A DNA stretch of 50,715 nucleotides from Anaerolineaceae bacterium (lineage in GTDB: Bacteria > Chloroflexota > Anaerolineae > Anaerolineales > Anaerolineaceae). The position numbers and the translations under genes were made by a program. Location of the stretch: NCBI GenBank assembly GCA_003524305.1, contig DQHW01000029.1, positions 146,920-197,634 on the forward strand, given 5' to 3'. Shown here piece after piece: positions 1-8,604 of this stretch. Numbering within the stretch: position 1 is the stretch's first letter; every line of letters starts with the position of its first letter. A model generated the notes under the pieces. It did not search any database and had not been told where the DNA came from. It saw nothing but the letters and a program-made list of their open reading frames with translations.

Positions 1-227
1 ACTCAAATTTTTGGTTATTGATTTATCCGTACGGCCACAACCAGCGACCGCATGAACTATGTTTTATGAATTTACCGAACCATTCTTTCAGTTATGCTGA
101 GACCAATTTAGGGGCATGGCGTAGATATATTTTCTCGACCAGATAATTGATGGTGAGATTCAAAAATCCATTTACAAAAAAATTTTGATAATTAAGTGGA
201 CTTAACAGAGGGTGGAGTACTAATTAA
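1..227. other. No gene recognised at left edge
   Basis: I see no convincing reading frame or RNA here. The stretch lies downstream of the minus-strand TetR gene. It could hold the end of that transcript or of a gene outside the window. Confidence 0.4.
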
Positions 228-791
228 TTAGAAAGCACGTAGCAAAGGTGTAAGTTCTTCCATTAGTTCAGCTTCCAAAACTTTCTTTTGTGTTATCCAC
301 CACATCAAGGTGTAGACCATCGCGCCGGTGAAGAATTGGGCCATGACCTGAGGGGATGCCGGTAGCGAGACTCCACTTTCGGCATCTTCCTTCAATTTCC
401 GCGTAATATCCAAAGTGATCTGCTTGGATAGAATATCCATAATTGTTGGCAGCATATTGCTCTCGAGTACCGATTGCACTAGTTTTTTATTAGAATTTAG
501 AAAATCCAAGGCATGCTGGATAATACCGAGGTAGAACGATTTTGGACGCGTCTGGTCTGTTTGCTGTTGAATTTGAGCGTCAAACTCGGCTTGTTTCGTT
601 CGAATTACAAAAGCAAAAAAATCAACCTTGTCTGCAAAATGTTTATAAAAGGTGGCTCTTCGCACCATGGCTCTATCGCATAGTTCATTCACAGTGATAT
701 TCTCGAACTTTTTTTCACTGAGCATCTGTAAAAAGTTATCAGTAAGTGCCTTATAGGTTTTGATGACTCTTAAATCAGTTTTTTGCTCCAC
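228..791 (-). CDS. TetR/AcrR family transcriptional regulator
   Basis: The protein has 187 residues, typical of TetR repressors. The N-terminal region (about residues 8-55) reads as the TetR helix-turn-helix, with the segment ITVNELCDRAMVRRATFYKH matching the recognition-helix consensus ending in TFYxHF. The rest is a helical ligand-binding domain of the TetR C-terminal type. It is divergent from the oleate hydratase gene, about 150 bases away, and the gap holds an inverted repeat. A local repressor of the hydratase responding to fatty acids or a similar amphiphile is likely but inferred from context. The family call is firm; the ligand is unknown. Confidence 0.9.
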   Translation of the reverse strand: MEQKTDLRVIKTYKALTDNFLQMLSEKKFENITVNELCDRAMVRRATFYKHFADKVDFFAFVIRTKQAEFDAQIQQQTDQTRPKSFYLGIIQHALDFLNSNKKLVQSVLESNMLPTIMDILSKQITLDITRKLKEDAESGVSLPASPQVMAQFFTGAMVYTLMWWITQKKVLEAELMEELTPLLRAF

Positions 792-836
792 GGCTTTCTC
801 CTTTTTGGAAACACTAAGCAGGGATACGTTAATTAA

Positions 837-868
837 TTGACATTCTAGACTATTTTGTACGTTGTCAA
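837..868. promoter_or_regulatory. TTGACA/TGTCAA inverted repeat in tetR-ohyA divergent region
   Basis: TTGACA at 837-842 and TGTCAA at 863-868 form an inverted pair 20 bases apart, between the TetR gene and the oleate hydratase gene. Either half could be a -35 element for one direction, and the pair is a plausible TetR operator. No convincing -10 box with ideal spacing was found for either direction, so the promoter role is tentative. Confidence 0.4.
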
Positions 869-943
869 GTTAATCCAAGGGGAGTATATTCCTTTATTGA
901 ACAAATGTCAAATAAGTTTCACTGTTACGATATAAGGAGAAGA

Positions 944-2746
944 ATGAACATCTATGCTACTATGTACCATGCACACAAGCCTGAGGGAATTGAGAATTGC
1001 AAGGCTTATATTGTCGGCGGCGGAATCGCCGGTCTCGCGACCGCGGCCTTTCTGGTGGATGACGCCGGGATGCCAGGTGAGAACATTACGATTTTGGAGA
1101 AATCTACAGTTGTAGGCGGTTCCATGGATGGTGCAGAATCCACAAAAGGGTATCTCTGCCGCGGAGAACGAGAGTTGGAACCCTACATGGAATGCCTCTG
1201 GTATTTGTGCAGCAAGATACCCTCACTGGAAGAAACCGGTAGAACCGTGCTGGATGAGACCGTGGATGTGAACAAAGATTTCGCCATCCATTCAGAAAGC
1301 CGTTTTTTACAGAATCGTGGTCATATTTTTGAAAAAATCCACGATTATCGCATGACAACGAAAACCATTAAAAAGTTTGATAAATTCCTAGCAGAGCCAG
1401 AAGAGAATCTAGAAGATGTGTCGATTGAGGGCTACTTCGGCAAAGATAGTGATTTCTTTGACTCTTCAATGTGGTTATGCTTCCATTCCATGCTGGCATT
1501 CAAGCCGTATCACAGCGCTCTGGAAGCACAACGCTACCTGCAGCGTTTCGGGTTGGCGAACCGCATCGAGTATCTGGAAGGGATTCTGCATACCAAACGG
1601 AATGAATATGACTCGATCATCAAGCCGCTTAAAACCTGGTTGGATGGTTTTGGAGTGAAGGTAACCTATAACTGTTCCGCTTATGATCTTGATCTGGATA
1701 TGAATTGCAACACTGTCCACGCCATCCATATGCGTATCGGCGACAAAGAAATGACCATTGAAGTCAACGATGAGGACCTTGTTTTTGTGACGAACGGTTC
1801 CATGACCACTAACAGCCGCTTTGGCGATAACACCAGTATAGCAGAGACGATATATTCCACAGAAGACCTTGGATTGTTTGAACTGTGGATAAACCTCGCC
1901 AGGAAACACGAGAAGTTTGGTCATCCAGAGAAGTTCCTGGGGCAGGTAGACAAGACCAAGTGGATGAGCTTCTTCCTGACCGTCAAAGATTATCCAGAAT
2001 TCTTCCAGCGCATGGAGAAAATGACTGGCAGCAAACCGGGAACTGGAGGCGCTATAACCATTAAAGATTCTGGTTGGGGAATTTCCTTTGCACTCTATGA
2101 TCGCGAATATTTCCCCGATCAAGGTAACCGCGACGTTCTCTGGGGCGATGGACTCTTTGGCGAAAGACTGGGTGATTACATCCAGAAAACTATGGCTGAA
2201 TGCACAGGCAATGAGATTCTCACCGAGTTGCTCTATCATCTGAACATGTTGGATATGTTGGATGATCTATTGGAACACACTTATGTTTCAACCGTCATGA
2301 TGCCTTATATCACTAGTCAGTTTATGCCCAGAAAAGAAACCGATCGTCCGCGCATTGTTCCAGCGGGCTGCACCAACCTGGCATTCATTGGTCAATATGT
2401 TGAGGTTACTGATGATGTTGTATTCACTGTCGAAACTTCGATCAGGACCCCGCTTGAAGCAGTTTATGCACTTACCGGGCTTGATAAAGACATAATCGAG
2501 GTCTATCCATCAAAATATGATGTGCGCTATTTTGTTGAACGCTATAAAAAGTTCGGTGGTATCGAGGGGAAAATCACTTTGAAAGACCTTCCAAAGATCA
2601 ATCTGCTAAAGATACCGGAGATAATAACAGGGCTCCTTGCGCAAATAAACAGTATCCCACCGTATTACAAAATGTATCCGGGTCGGGATCGCACAGTCCC
2701 GGATAAAAGGGGCGTCTTGAATCCGCAATTCCCAAAGGATTATTAA
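944..2746 (+). CDS. ohyA: Oleate hydratase (FAD-dependent fatty acid double-bond hydratase)
   Basis: Oleate hydratases add water to the cis-9 double bond of unsaturated fatty acids to give 10-hydroxy fatty acids, using FAD as a structural cofactor. Near the N terminus the protein shows the dinucleotide-binding segment AYIVGGGIAGLATAAFL, followed by ILEKSTVVGGSMDG and CRGERELEPYMECLWYL, which are hallmark blocks of this family. Length, about 600 residues, is normal. I place the start at 944 because AAGGAG lies just upstream and the protein then begins MNIYATMYHAHKPEG, which fits the family's usual start. An in-frame ATG at 905 has a poorer ribosome site. The gene stands alone, ends in a terminator, and is probably controlled by the divergent TetR protein. 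Likely role: detoxifying or modifying host or environmental unsaturated fatty acids. Confidence 0.93.
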   Translation: MNIYATMYHAHKPEGIENCKAYIVGGGIAGLATAAFLVDDAGMPGENITILEKSTVVGGSMDGAESTKGYLCRGERELEPYMECLWYLCSKIPSLEETGRTVLDETVDVNKDFAIHSESRFLQNRGHIFEKIHDYRMTTKTIKKFDKFLAEPEENLEDVSIEGYFGKDSDFFDSSMWLCFHSMLAFKPYHSALEAQRYLQRFGLANRIEYLEGILHTKRNEYDSIIKPLKTWLDGFGVKVTYNCSAYDLDLDMNCNTVHAIHMRIGDKEMTIEVNDEDLVFVTNGSMTTNSRFGDNTSIAETIYSTEDLGLFELWINLARKHEKFGHPEKFLGQVDKTKWMSFFLTVKDYPEFFQRMEKMTGSKPGTGGAITIKDSGWGISFALYDREYFPDQGNRDVLWGDGLFGERLGDYIQKTMAECTGNEILTELLYHLNMLDMLDDLLEHTYVSTVMMPYITSQFMPRKETDRPRIVPAGCTNLAFIGQYVEVTDDVVFTVETSIRTPLEAVYALTGLDKDIIEVYPSKYDVRYFVERYKKFGGIEGKITLKDLPKINLLKIPEIITGLLAQINSIPPYYKMYPGRDRTVPDKRGVLNPQFPKDY

Positions 2747-2806
2747 TCCATATTGCACGAGTGAGGCGAAAATGGTCTTCGAGAAATTATTGTGAGTCTG
2801 TATGTC

Positions 2807-2850
2807 GGGGGTTGTCCTAAAAGTTAGAATGGATAGCCCCCTTTTTTATT
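2807..2850 (+). terminator. Rho-independent terminator after oleate hydratase
   Basis: GGGGGTTGTCC (2807-2817) pairs with GGATAGCCCCC (2831-2841), giving an 11-pair stem with two G-U pairs and a 13-base loop, followed directly by a run of six T. It separates the hydratase unit from what follows. Confidence 0.85.
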
Positions 2851-3310
2851 AAGGGTAGTTGACTCCGATTGCATCAGCTTGTGTTGTCGTTCTTAATTCT
2901 TGTGTTGGGTTTACTCACATTCGTTTACATGAGTTGGAAAAATTGGAACAAGGCTGATATTTTGAATTTTGTTACTCGTAAACAACAAAAAGTGTCGAAT
3001 TACAAACAATGCATTCCTTTGGGTTTAATTAATTTTGTTCATCGGACACTGTTTTACTGCTAAAAGCCAGAATGGATTCAAACTACTGACCTCCGGGCTA
3101 CGCCAGCACCCAGCGCGGTGTGAGTTCACATCTTGTTTCGTGTAATTTAGAACTTCAGGTTACTATTTCAGCCAAACCCGCGATGTTTGATCAAAAGGAC
3201 CCGGTGTGCATAGATTGAAATCTAGAAACAATTAAATATGCTCATTGTTCCAAATCATAGTCAAGATACTTAATACTTCATTTATTCTCTTCTTATTATT
3301 TAGTTGTGGT
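2851..3310. other. Intergenic stretch without a supported gene
   Basis: Apart from the tRNA-like fragment at 3074-3102, I see nothing coding. A 64-codon frame at 2869-3063 has no ribosome site and no recognisable motif, so it is not called. The stretch lies between convergent genes: oleate hydratase on plus and aldehyde dehydrogenase on minus. Confidence 0.4.
3074..3102 (-). repeat. Degenerate tRNA 3'-half fragment (left copy)
   Basis: Read on the minus strand this gives CCCGGAGGTC followed by AGTAGTTTGAATCC, which resembles the 3' side of a tRNA anticodon stem, a 5-base variable loop and the T-arm with a TTTGAAT loop. The 29 plus-strand bases match those at 50454-50482 at 26 positions, in the same orientation. 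The T-stem is partly unpaired, and the acceptor strand seems to have lost about seven bases relative to the right copy. It is therefore a remnant, not a working tRNA. It may be an old attachment-site duplication. Confidence 0.5.
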
Positions 3311-4696
3311 TTACTTTCCGTACTTTTCCCAGACTTCTCCAAAAATAGCCTTCTCGTCCGGTACAACCTCCGGGATGGGGTAGGAGACCCAGGTTGTGTT
3401 TATGAAATGCTTCCAATGCACATTCTCGCTGGTGATGTTGCCACCCCAGGTGCCGCACCCCAGAGTCAGCGCGAAGGGCATGCCGTTGTTGTAATTGCCC
3501 GAATTGGCGTAGCACTGCACCTGGTTGACCATCATGCGGCTGACTTTGGCCTTCAGCGCCAGTTCCATGATATGTCCCTCATCCTGTGAGTGGATCCCGC
3601 AAGAGTGACCGTAGCCGCTGAAACGTGTTATCTGCTTGACGAGGTCGATAGCCCCGGCAAATTCCTGGTATTTCCACACCGTCAACACCGGTGAAAGTTT
3701 CTCGCCAGAGAACATATCCTCGGTGCCGACCGTCTCGCCGTTCACCATGATGAATTTGATGTGATCGGCATCTGGCAGACCCGCCAACCGAGCTATCTTT
3801 CCGGCCGGCTGGCCGACCACGTTCTTACTTATACTTGCACCATCCGGCCACATCACCACACGCAAGCGCTCTTTCTCGTCCAAGTTGCACAGGTAACCAC
3901 CCAGCTCTTTGAAACGCTCAAGCATGCGTTCGTAGATCGATTCATGGATCACGACCGAATTCTCAGAAGAACAGGAGGTGGCATTATCAAAGATCTTCCC
4001 TAACACGATTTTTTTCGCAGCCTGATCGATGTCTACAGTTTCATCCACGATTACTACCGCGTTGCCCGCACCAACGCCGTAAGCCGGCGTTCCGCTGGAA
4101 TAGGCAGATTTGACCAACGCCCCGCCCCCGGTAGCCACCACCAGGTCGACCAGTTTCATGATTTCCTGGCTGGCTTCGATGGACGGCTCGTTGATATTCT
4201 GGACCAGGTCTATCGGGGCTCCAACCTGTTTTAGACCTTCCCGCACGTAGTCGCATGCCAGCGCACAGGAGCGTTTGGCGCGCGGGTGGGGCGCGAAGAT
4301 AACAGCATTGCGGGTCTTGAGCATTGCCAGCCCTTTTGCCCCAATGGTGGAGGTGGCATTTGTCATCGGGGTGATCGCGGCGATTAAACCTACTGGTTTG
4401 GCAATTTTTTTGATCCCACGCGCGCGGTCTTCTTCAATCATGCCCACGGTGCGCACCCCCTGCAGGTCGCGCAGCGTCCCCAGAATCTTCTTCTGGTGTT
4501 TGAGGAGTTTATCTTCATAAATCCCCATCCCGGTCTCGTCGACAGCCAGTCTTGCGCAGGCCTCTGCTGCCGGGCGTTGATAGATTTTCCATCCAACGGC
4601 CGCAACCATTTCATCCACTTTCTCCTGCGGCCAATCTTCAATTTCATTCTGAGCCGCGCGGGCGCGAGCGGCCATCTCTTGCAAATTCTCAGGCAT
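3311..4696 (-). CDS. CoA-acylating aldehyde dehydrogenase, sulfoacetaldehyde dehydrogenase (SauS/SqwD)-like
   Basis: The 461-residue protein is an NAD(P)-dependent, CoA-acylating aldehyde dehydrogenase. The catalytic cysteine lies in NATSCSSENSVV in the middle of the protein. Blocks such as MFSGEKLSPVLTVWKY, NGMPFALTLGCGTWGGN and ENVHWKHFIN resemble, from memory, the sulfoacetaldehyde dehydrogenase SauS more than ethanolamine-type EutE. The reaction would be sulfoacetaldehyde + CoA + NAD+ to sulfoacetyl-CoA. The ATG at 4696 is preferred over a TTG four codons upstream because GGAG sits six bases before it. It is the last gene of the minus-strand transketolase operon, but a gap of about 310 bases before it suggests separate or additional control. 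Another small aldehyde substrate remains possible. Confidence 0.75.
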   Translation of the reverse strand: MPENLQEMAARARAAQNEIEDWPQEKVDEMVAAVGWKIYQRPAAEACARLAVDETGMGIYEDKLLKHQKKILGTLRDLQGVRTVGMIEEDRARGIKKIAKPVGLIAAITPMTNATSTIGAKGLAMLKTRNAVIFAPHPRAKRSCALACDYVREGLKQVGAPIDLVQNINEPSIEASQEIMKLVDLVVATGGGALVKSAYSSGTPAYGVGAGNAVVIVDETVDIDQAAKKIVLGKIFDNATSCSSENSVVIHESIYERMLERFKELGGYLCNLDEKERLRVVMWPDGASISKNVVGQPAGKIARLAGLPDADHIKFIMVNGETVGTEDMFSGEKLSPVLTVWKYQEFAGAIDLVKQITRFSGYGHSCGIHSQDEGHIMELALKAKVSRMMVNQVQCYANSGNYNNGMPFALTLGCGTWGGNITSENVHWKHFINTTWVSYPIPEVVPDEKAIFGEVWEKYGK

Positions 4697-4830
4697 TGTT
4701 AGCTCCAATCTATAAGATTAAGACGATCTGGTGATATCGGGGTTCGGTAATATGCTTTCGCGTATCAAGGCCACAAATCCGTGCCAGGATTCGACAAATC
4801 AATGCAGAGGCCTCACCGAGGCGCAAACAG

Positions 4831-4846
4831 TATGAATTCATTCATA
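4831..4846. promoter_or_regulatory. Operator-like palindrome upstream of aldehyde dehydrogenase
   Basis: TATGAAT and ATTCATA flank a two-base centre, giving seven paired bases on each side. It lies about 135 bases before the aldehyde dehydrogenase start, within the 313-base gap 4697-5009 that holds no gene I can support. The half-site resembles part of the large palindrome before the LacI gene at 14.8-15.8 kb (ATTCATA with AT-rich flanks), so the same regulator might act here. This is only suggestive. A short GCCTC/GAGGC hairpin at 4810-4822 lies nearby. Confidence 0.3.
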
Positions 4847-5009
4847 GATTTCTCATTTTCATCATAAACGCATCCAAAATCACTTCATCAACAGAAATCT
4901 CCATCCTATTATTTTTAATTTCATTAAAACCCGTGTTCCTAATAGATTTGTTAAGATTACTTATGGAAAAGTTCTAAATATTCAATCGGGTTTTACCACT
5001 TTCGATCAA

Positions 5010-6002
5010 CTATTCGATCGCAACGGTTACTCCCTCCGAAATTGATTTTTCACATGCTTCAACCACTTTTTGGGCAATTATGGCATCATCCAAAGTCGAA
5101 AGAGGTTCCCCACCTTTGAGGCATACATCCACGAAATGGGCTACCTCGTTGTTGATGCTGCCCTGGTAGGCAGAATAAGTGTGCGAATGTGCGTAACCTT
5201 TCTTAATTTCTACCCAATCCTGGTAGGTATAGTGAGTGGTTCCGGCAGTACCAATCACCTTAACTAAAAATGTCCAGGGATCGGCAGAATAATCATCAGC
5301 AGCAAAACTGGCAGACAAGTGCGCCAACCCGCCATTCTCCAATTCGAGCAGGACCATTGCCAGGTCTTCTTGAGTTAGAGATTCATAATGACGGGTCGCC
5401 TTCATCGCTGAAACGCGCCTGGGATTACCCACCAGGTACATCATTGTGTAGATATTGTGGGTCAATAAGTGCCGCACGATACCTGGAAGTGTGGAGGCAC
5501 GCTCTTCAGAATGATGTATGTTATACATTACATAGCAAGAGATTATTTTGCCCAGATCGCCATTCTCTATCAAGCTCTTTGCGCGCTTTAGACTGGCTTC
5601 ATGGATCATATTATGCCCAGGCATGCAAACCAAACCGCGGTTTTCAGATAAGGCTTTCATCTCCTCGATTTCAGCCACAGTAAACGCCAATGGTTTCTCG
5701 ACCAGAACATGCTTGCCATGTTCCATAGCCAGGCGTGCATATTGAAGGTGGGTTTCCAGGTTGGTCAATACGAAAACTGCATCAATTTCTGGATCTTTAA
5801 CCAAATCTTCTGGTGTTTCGAACCATTTACACCCATACTGCTCGGCGCGCTTCATCCCTGTGGAGCAATTGCGGTTCCATACGCCAACCAGTTTTGCGTT
5901 AGGCAGAGCTTTGACCGCGATCTCATGAAGTTGTGAAACTTCTCCTGTTCCAATAAAACCAATACCAACGGGTTTATTGTTTTTTTTCTGCATATAGTGC
6001 AT
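5010..6002 (-). CDS. Gfo/Idh/MocA family protein (oxidoreductase or NAD-dependent glycosidase)
   Basis: The 330-residue protein has an N-terminal Rossmann fold beginning VGIGFIGTGEVSQLHE and the family motif HVLVEKPLAFT with the conserved Glu-Lys-Pro. The C-terminal alpha/beta domain follows. Family members oxidise or reduce sugars and cyclitols with tightly bound NAD(P). Some relatives use NAD in a redox-assisted glycoside hydrolysis, including NAD-dependent sulfoquinovosidases (GH188). In this operon it might act on the imported glycoside or on a sugar intermediate; the sequence alone does not decide. The start at 6002 follows GGAG inside the end of the preceding isomerase gene, so the two are probably translationally coupled. 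Confidence 0.8.
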   Translation of the reverse strand: MHYMQKKNNKPVGIGFIGTGEVSQLHEIAVKALPNAKLVGVWNRNCSTGMKRAEQYGCKWFETPEDLVKDPEIDAVFVLTNLETHLQYARLAMEHGKHVLVEKPLAFTVAEIEEMKALSENRGLVCMPGHNMIHEASLKRAKSLIENGDLGKIISCYVMYNIHHSEERASTLPGIVRHLLTHNIYTMMYLVGNPRRVSAMKATRHYESLTQEDLAMVLLELENGGLAHLSASFAADDYSADPWTFLVKVIGTAGTTHYTYQDWVEIKKGYAHSHTYSAYQGSINNEVAHFVDVCLKGGEPLSTLDDAIIAQKVVEACEKSISEGVTVAIE

Positions 6003-6008
6003 ATTTAT

Positions 6009-6647
6009 TTACTCCGGCTTCGCTAGTCGTCTCAGGAATGTTTCTTTGAGGTTCGTGTCTGTAATGGTTTCTATATCGATGATCTCCAATATACCTGGAT
6101 AGGCCAGTACCGGAAGAAGAATATCATCAGGCAGGTCATCAATGATTTTCGCGAAGGGTTGGTGTACGAGATCAGATATTTTCTCCAGGGTAACTCGAGA
6201 CGTTCTTTGTGGCTCGGCGCGATGAGCCGGGTAGCCTCCACCGCGCTCAACACTGAAAATGCGGTCGAATATAAACCTTAAGTTTACATCTCCAGCCCAA
6301 CCAAAACCCTGGTTCAAAGCTAACGAAATGCAGTTGCCACCGTTAATTTGGGTGAATAGCCATGCATCCAAGGAGTTTAGTATATGTCCGCAGAAAACAC
6401 CTGGATATTGCATGGCTGAATTTAGATAGCCCTGTCCCGTTCCACAACCTCCAACTACGAAGTCAGCCCTCCGCAGGTTCAGGAGGATCGCTGAGAGCAA
6501 ACCGGTGTGGATATAGGATAGCTCTGGTTTGACTCCACTTTCAGTCATCCCGGCGTTGATTATGGTATGTCCGCGTCCATCCAAAGCTGCCATGATAGCG
6601 GAATTTTTGTCGGCTGCACTGGTCTCATTGATGACAGCTATTTTCAT
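6009..6647 (-). CDS. RpiB/LacA/LacB family sugar-phosphate isomerase (SqwI-like candidate)
   Basis: The protein begins MKIAVINETSAADKNSAIM and contains VVGGCGTGQGYLNSAMQYPG, the RpiB/LacAB signature with the Cys-Gly-Thr-Gly active-site loop. At 212 residues it is longer than a bare RpiB (about 150), because of a C-terminal extension seen in one branch of this family. The start at 6647 is chosen because GGAGGG lies nine bases upstream; a longer frame would overlap the transketolase gene. Such enzymes interconvert aldose and ketose phosphates. In the sulfo-transketolase pathway a family member (SqwI) isomerises 4-deoxy-4-sulfoerythrose. Substrate here is inferred from neighbours only. Confidence 0.8.
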   Translation of the reverse strand: MKIAVINETSAADKNSAIMAALDGRGHTIINAGMTESGVKPELSYIHTGLLSAILLNLRRADFVVGGCGTGQGYLNSAMQYPGVFCGHILNSLDAWLFTQINGGNCISLALNQGFGWAGDVNLRFIFDRIFSVERGGGYPAHRAEPQRTSRVTLEKISDLVHQPFAKIIDDLPDDILLPVLAYPGILEIIDIETITDTNLKETFLRRLAKPE

Positions 6648-6675
6648 GATTGAACCCTCCAAAAAAAAGTTACTT

Positions 6676-7626
6676 TTAAGCAGCCGGTTTGCGCTTGGAT
6701 AAAACCCGCTTGACGGCAGATACGATGTCTCCCACCCCCAACCCGAAGGCATCCATGAGTGACTCGGGATCAGTAGAAGTCCGAGCGAACACATCTGAGA
6801 GACCCACTCGAACCATCGGCGTGGGGCAATATTCGCTCAACAACTCAGCTACCGCTCCTCCTAATCCTCCCAGGATGGTATGCTCTTCTGCAGTCACGAT
6901 CGCGCCTGTCTTTTCGGCCGCTTGAAGTACCAGTTCGTTATCCAATGGTTTTAGTGAAGACATATTGATAACCTGAGCCTGAATATTTTCTGCCGCCAAC
7001 AATTCGGCGGCGAGCATGCTTCGCCCAACCATCGTTCCTATCGCCAGTATGGCCACGTCACCTCCCTGGCGTAAAACTTGACCTTTACCTATCTTCACGC
7101 TAATTCCCAAGGGATTAACTGCCAATGATGCAGCCCGACTCAAGCGAAAATAGACAGGTCCATCATATTCAGCAATCACTGGCACCCAGCTTGCTGTTTC
7201 GTTGGCATCCGCAGGTACGATAACGGTCATTTCTGGCAAGACGCGCATCATCGCCAAGTCTTTAATTGCGTGATGGGTAGGACCATCTTTAAAATCTGAC
7301 AGACCTGCATAACTAGATGCGATCTTCACATTTGTGCGGGCGTAGCACACGCAAGTACGCACTTGCTCCATCGCCCTAAGCGATATGAGAGCGGCGAATC
7401 CGTTTACGAATGGGATCATCCCACTCAACGCCAGCCCTACCGCCGTATCGACCATGCAGGGTTCAGCAATTCCAGTGTTTATAAATCGTTCCGGGAAACG
7501 TGCACCGAACAGATTGGAATAAGTGGAAGCTGAGGTATCGGCATCCAAAACGACAACTTTTGAATTCACCTCGCCATAGGCTGCCAAAGCTTTTCCATAT
7601 GCTTCTCTAATTGATAATTCAGACAT
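6676..7626 (-). CDS. Transketolase, C-terminal subunit (pyrimidine-binding and C-terminal domains)
   Basis: This 316-residue subunit carries the transketolase pyrimidine domain. NTGIAEPCMVDTAVGLALSG holds the conserved glutamate that activates thiamine diphosphate, and FKDGPTHHAIKDLAMMRVLP is typical of the family. The C-terminal domain ends in GGLGGAVAELL. It must pair with the N-terminal subunit encoded just upstream at 7651-8490, with a 24-base gap and a GGGAG ribosome site. Split transketolases are common in anaerobes and are often recruited for unusual sugars such as sulfofructose or apulose phosphate. The neighbouring isomerase and acylating dehydrogenase favour a two-carbon aldehyde-releasing route. 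Confidence 0.9.
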   Translation of the reverse strand: MSELSIREAYGKALAAYGEVNSKVVVLDADTSASTYSNLFGARFPERFINTGIAEPCMVDTAVGLALSGMIPFVNGFAALISLRAMEQVRTCVCYARTNVKIASSYAGLSDFKDGPTHHAIKDLAMMRVLPEMTVIVPADANETASWVPVIAEYDGPVYFRLSRAASLAVNPLGISVKIGKGQVLRQGGDVAILAIGTMVGRSMLAAELLAAENIQAQVINMSSLKPLDNELVLQAAEKTGAIVTAEEHTILGGLGGAVAELLSEYCPTPMVRVGLSDVFARTSTDPESLMDAFGLGVGDIVSAVKRVLSKRKPAA

Positions 7627-7650
7627 TTTTTTGTTCTCCCTTGCGATGCG

Positions 7651-8490
7651 TTATCCTGCAGATGGAGCTAGTTCAGCCAAGGCTTGCGCTAACTGAGCTT
7701 GGTTGGGTGGCATACCATGCCATTGGGCTTTATTTTCCATAAACGATACACCTTTACCCTTAGTGGTATGGGCGATGATAACCTGGGGGCCGGAATGGAT
7801 CTCTTTTGCTGTATCCAACGCTTCGACGACCTGTCTCATATCGTGCCCATTGGTCTCGATCACATGCCAATTGAAGGCGCGCCATTTGTCGATAAATGGC
7901 TCGAGGGGCATAATCTCGTGCACAGCCCCGTCTAGTTGAACGTCGTTGAAATCAACTATGGCGGTTAAATTTGCAAGGTGGTACTTGGCAGCAAACATGG
8001 CACCTTCCCAGACGATACCACCCTGGCATTCTCCATCACCGAGCAAAGCATAAACGCGGTAATTTAAGTTATTGTATCGAGTTGCCAGTGCGAGACCGGC
8101 GCCTATCGCAATGCCGTGACCCAGGATGCCGGAGGTCATATCGACTCCCGGGGTTTTATGTCGATCAGGATGCCCCTGCAAATGACAGGTAAGCTCACCC
8201 CAATGTTGTAAGTCTTCGAGGGGAAAATAACCCTTGAGCGCCAGAGCAGAATACAACAGCGCAGAGGCATGCCCTTTGCTGAGGATAAACCGATCACGTT
8301 CTGGCATATCGGGTTGCTGTGGATCAATGTGCATGTGGTGGAAATAAAGCGCGACCATTATTTCAGCCCCAGAGAGCGAGCCGCCGGGATGTCCAGCCTG
8401 GCGGCGGTAGATCATCTCCAGACTGCTAACTCTGAGCTGGCGTGCTTTTTCTTGCAAGTTTTCGATTAGTTTTTCAGTATGGTAACTCAT
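7651..8490 (-). CDS. Transketolase, N-terminal subunit (thiamine diphosphate-binding)
   Basis: The 279-residue subunit shows GHPGGSLSGAEIMVALYF, RFILSKGHASALLYSAL and the thiamine diphosphate motif beginning GDGECQGGIVWEG and ending near VDFNDVQLDG. A WHGMPPN block near the C terminus is also standard. One oddity is Gly where most relatives have Glu in the QEG part of the cofactor motif. With the adjacent C-terminal subunit it forms a complete two-subunit enzyme that moves two-carbon ketol units. An AAAGG ribosome site precedes the ATG, and a 114-base gap separates it from the permease gene upstream. Confidence 0.9.
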   Translation of the reverse strand: MSYHTEKLIENLQEKARQLRVSSLEMIYRRQAGHPGGSLSGAEIMVALYFHHMHIDPQQPDMPERDRFILSKGHASALLYSALALKGYFPLEDLQHWGELTCHLQGHPDRHKTPGVDMTSGILGHGIAIGAGLALATRYNNLNYRVYALLGDGECQGGIVWEGAMFAAKYHLANLTAIVDFNDVQLDGAVHEIMPLEPFIDKWRAFNWHVIETNGHDMRQVVEALDTAKEIHSGPQVIIAHTTKGKGVSFMENKAQWHGMPPNQAQLAQALAELAPSAG

Positions 8491-8604
8491 TTGGAACCTT
8501 TCTTGGATCTTTCCAAAAAGAAAAATGTTTCGTTCTTGTTGTAACGAAGAATTATCCCTGGTGCGACCAAGGTTGTTGGTTGCAGAAGTTTATTGCCTGG
8601 TGGT

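Noticed and set aside
1475..2239. 254-codon open frame antisense to oleate hydratase
   Set aside because: Shadow frame: the plus-strand product is a clear full-length family member, and the antisense product has no recognisable domain.
2869..3063. 64-codon frame with a hydrophobic start after the oleate hydratase terminator
   Set aside because: No ribosome site, no recognisable motif, AT-rich chance composition; the hydrophobic start alone is weak evidence.
3074..3102. Possible intact tRNA gene on the minus strand
   Set aside because: Only a 3' half-like region is present; the T-stem is partly unpaired and D-arm and acceptor 5' strand are missing.
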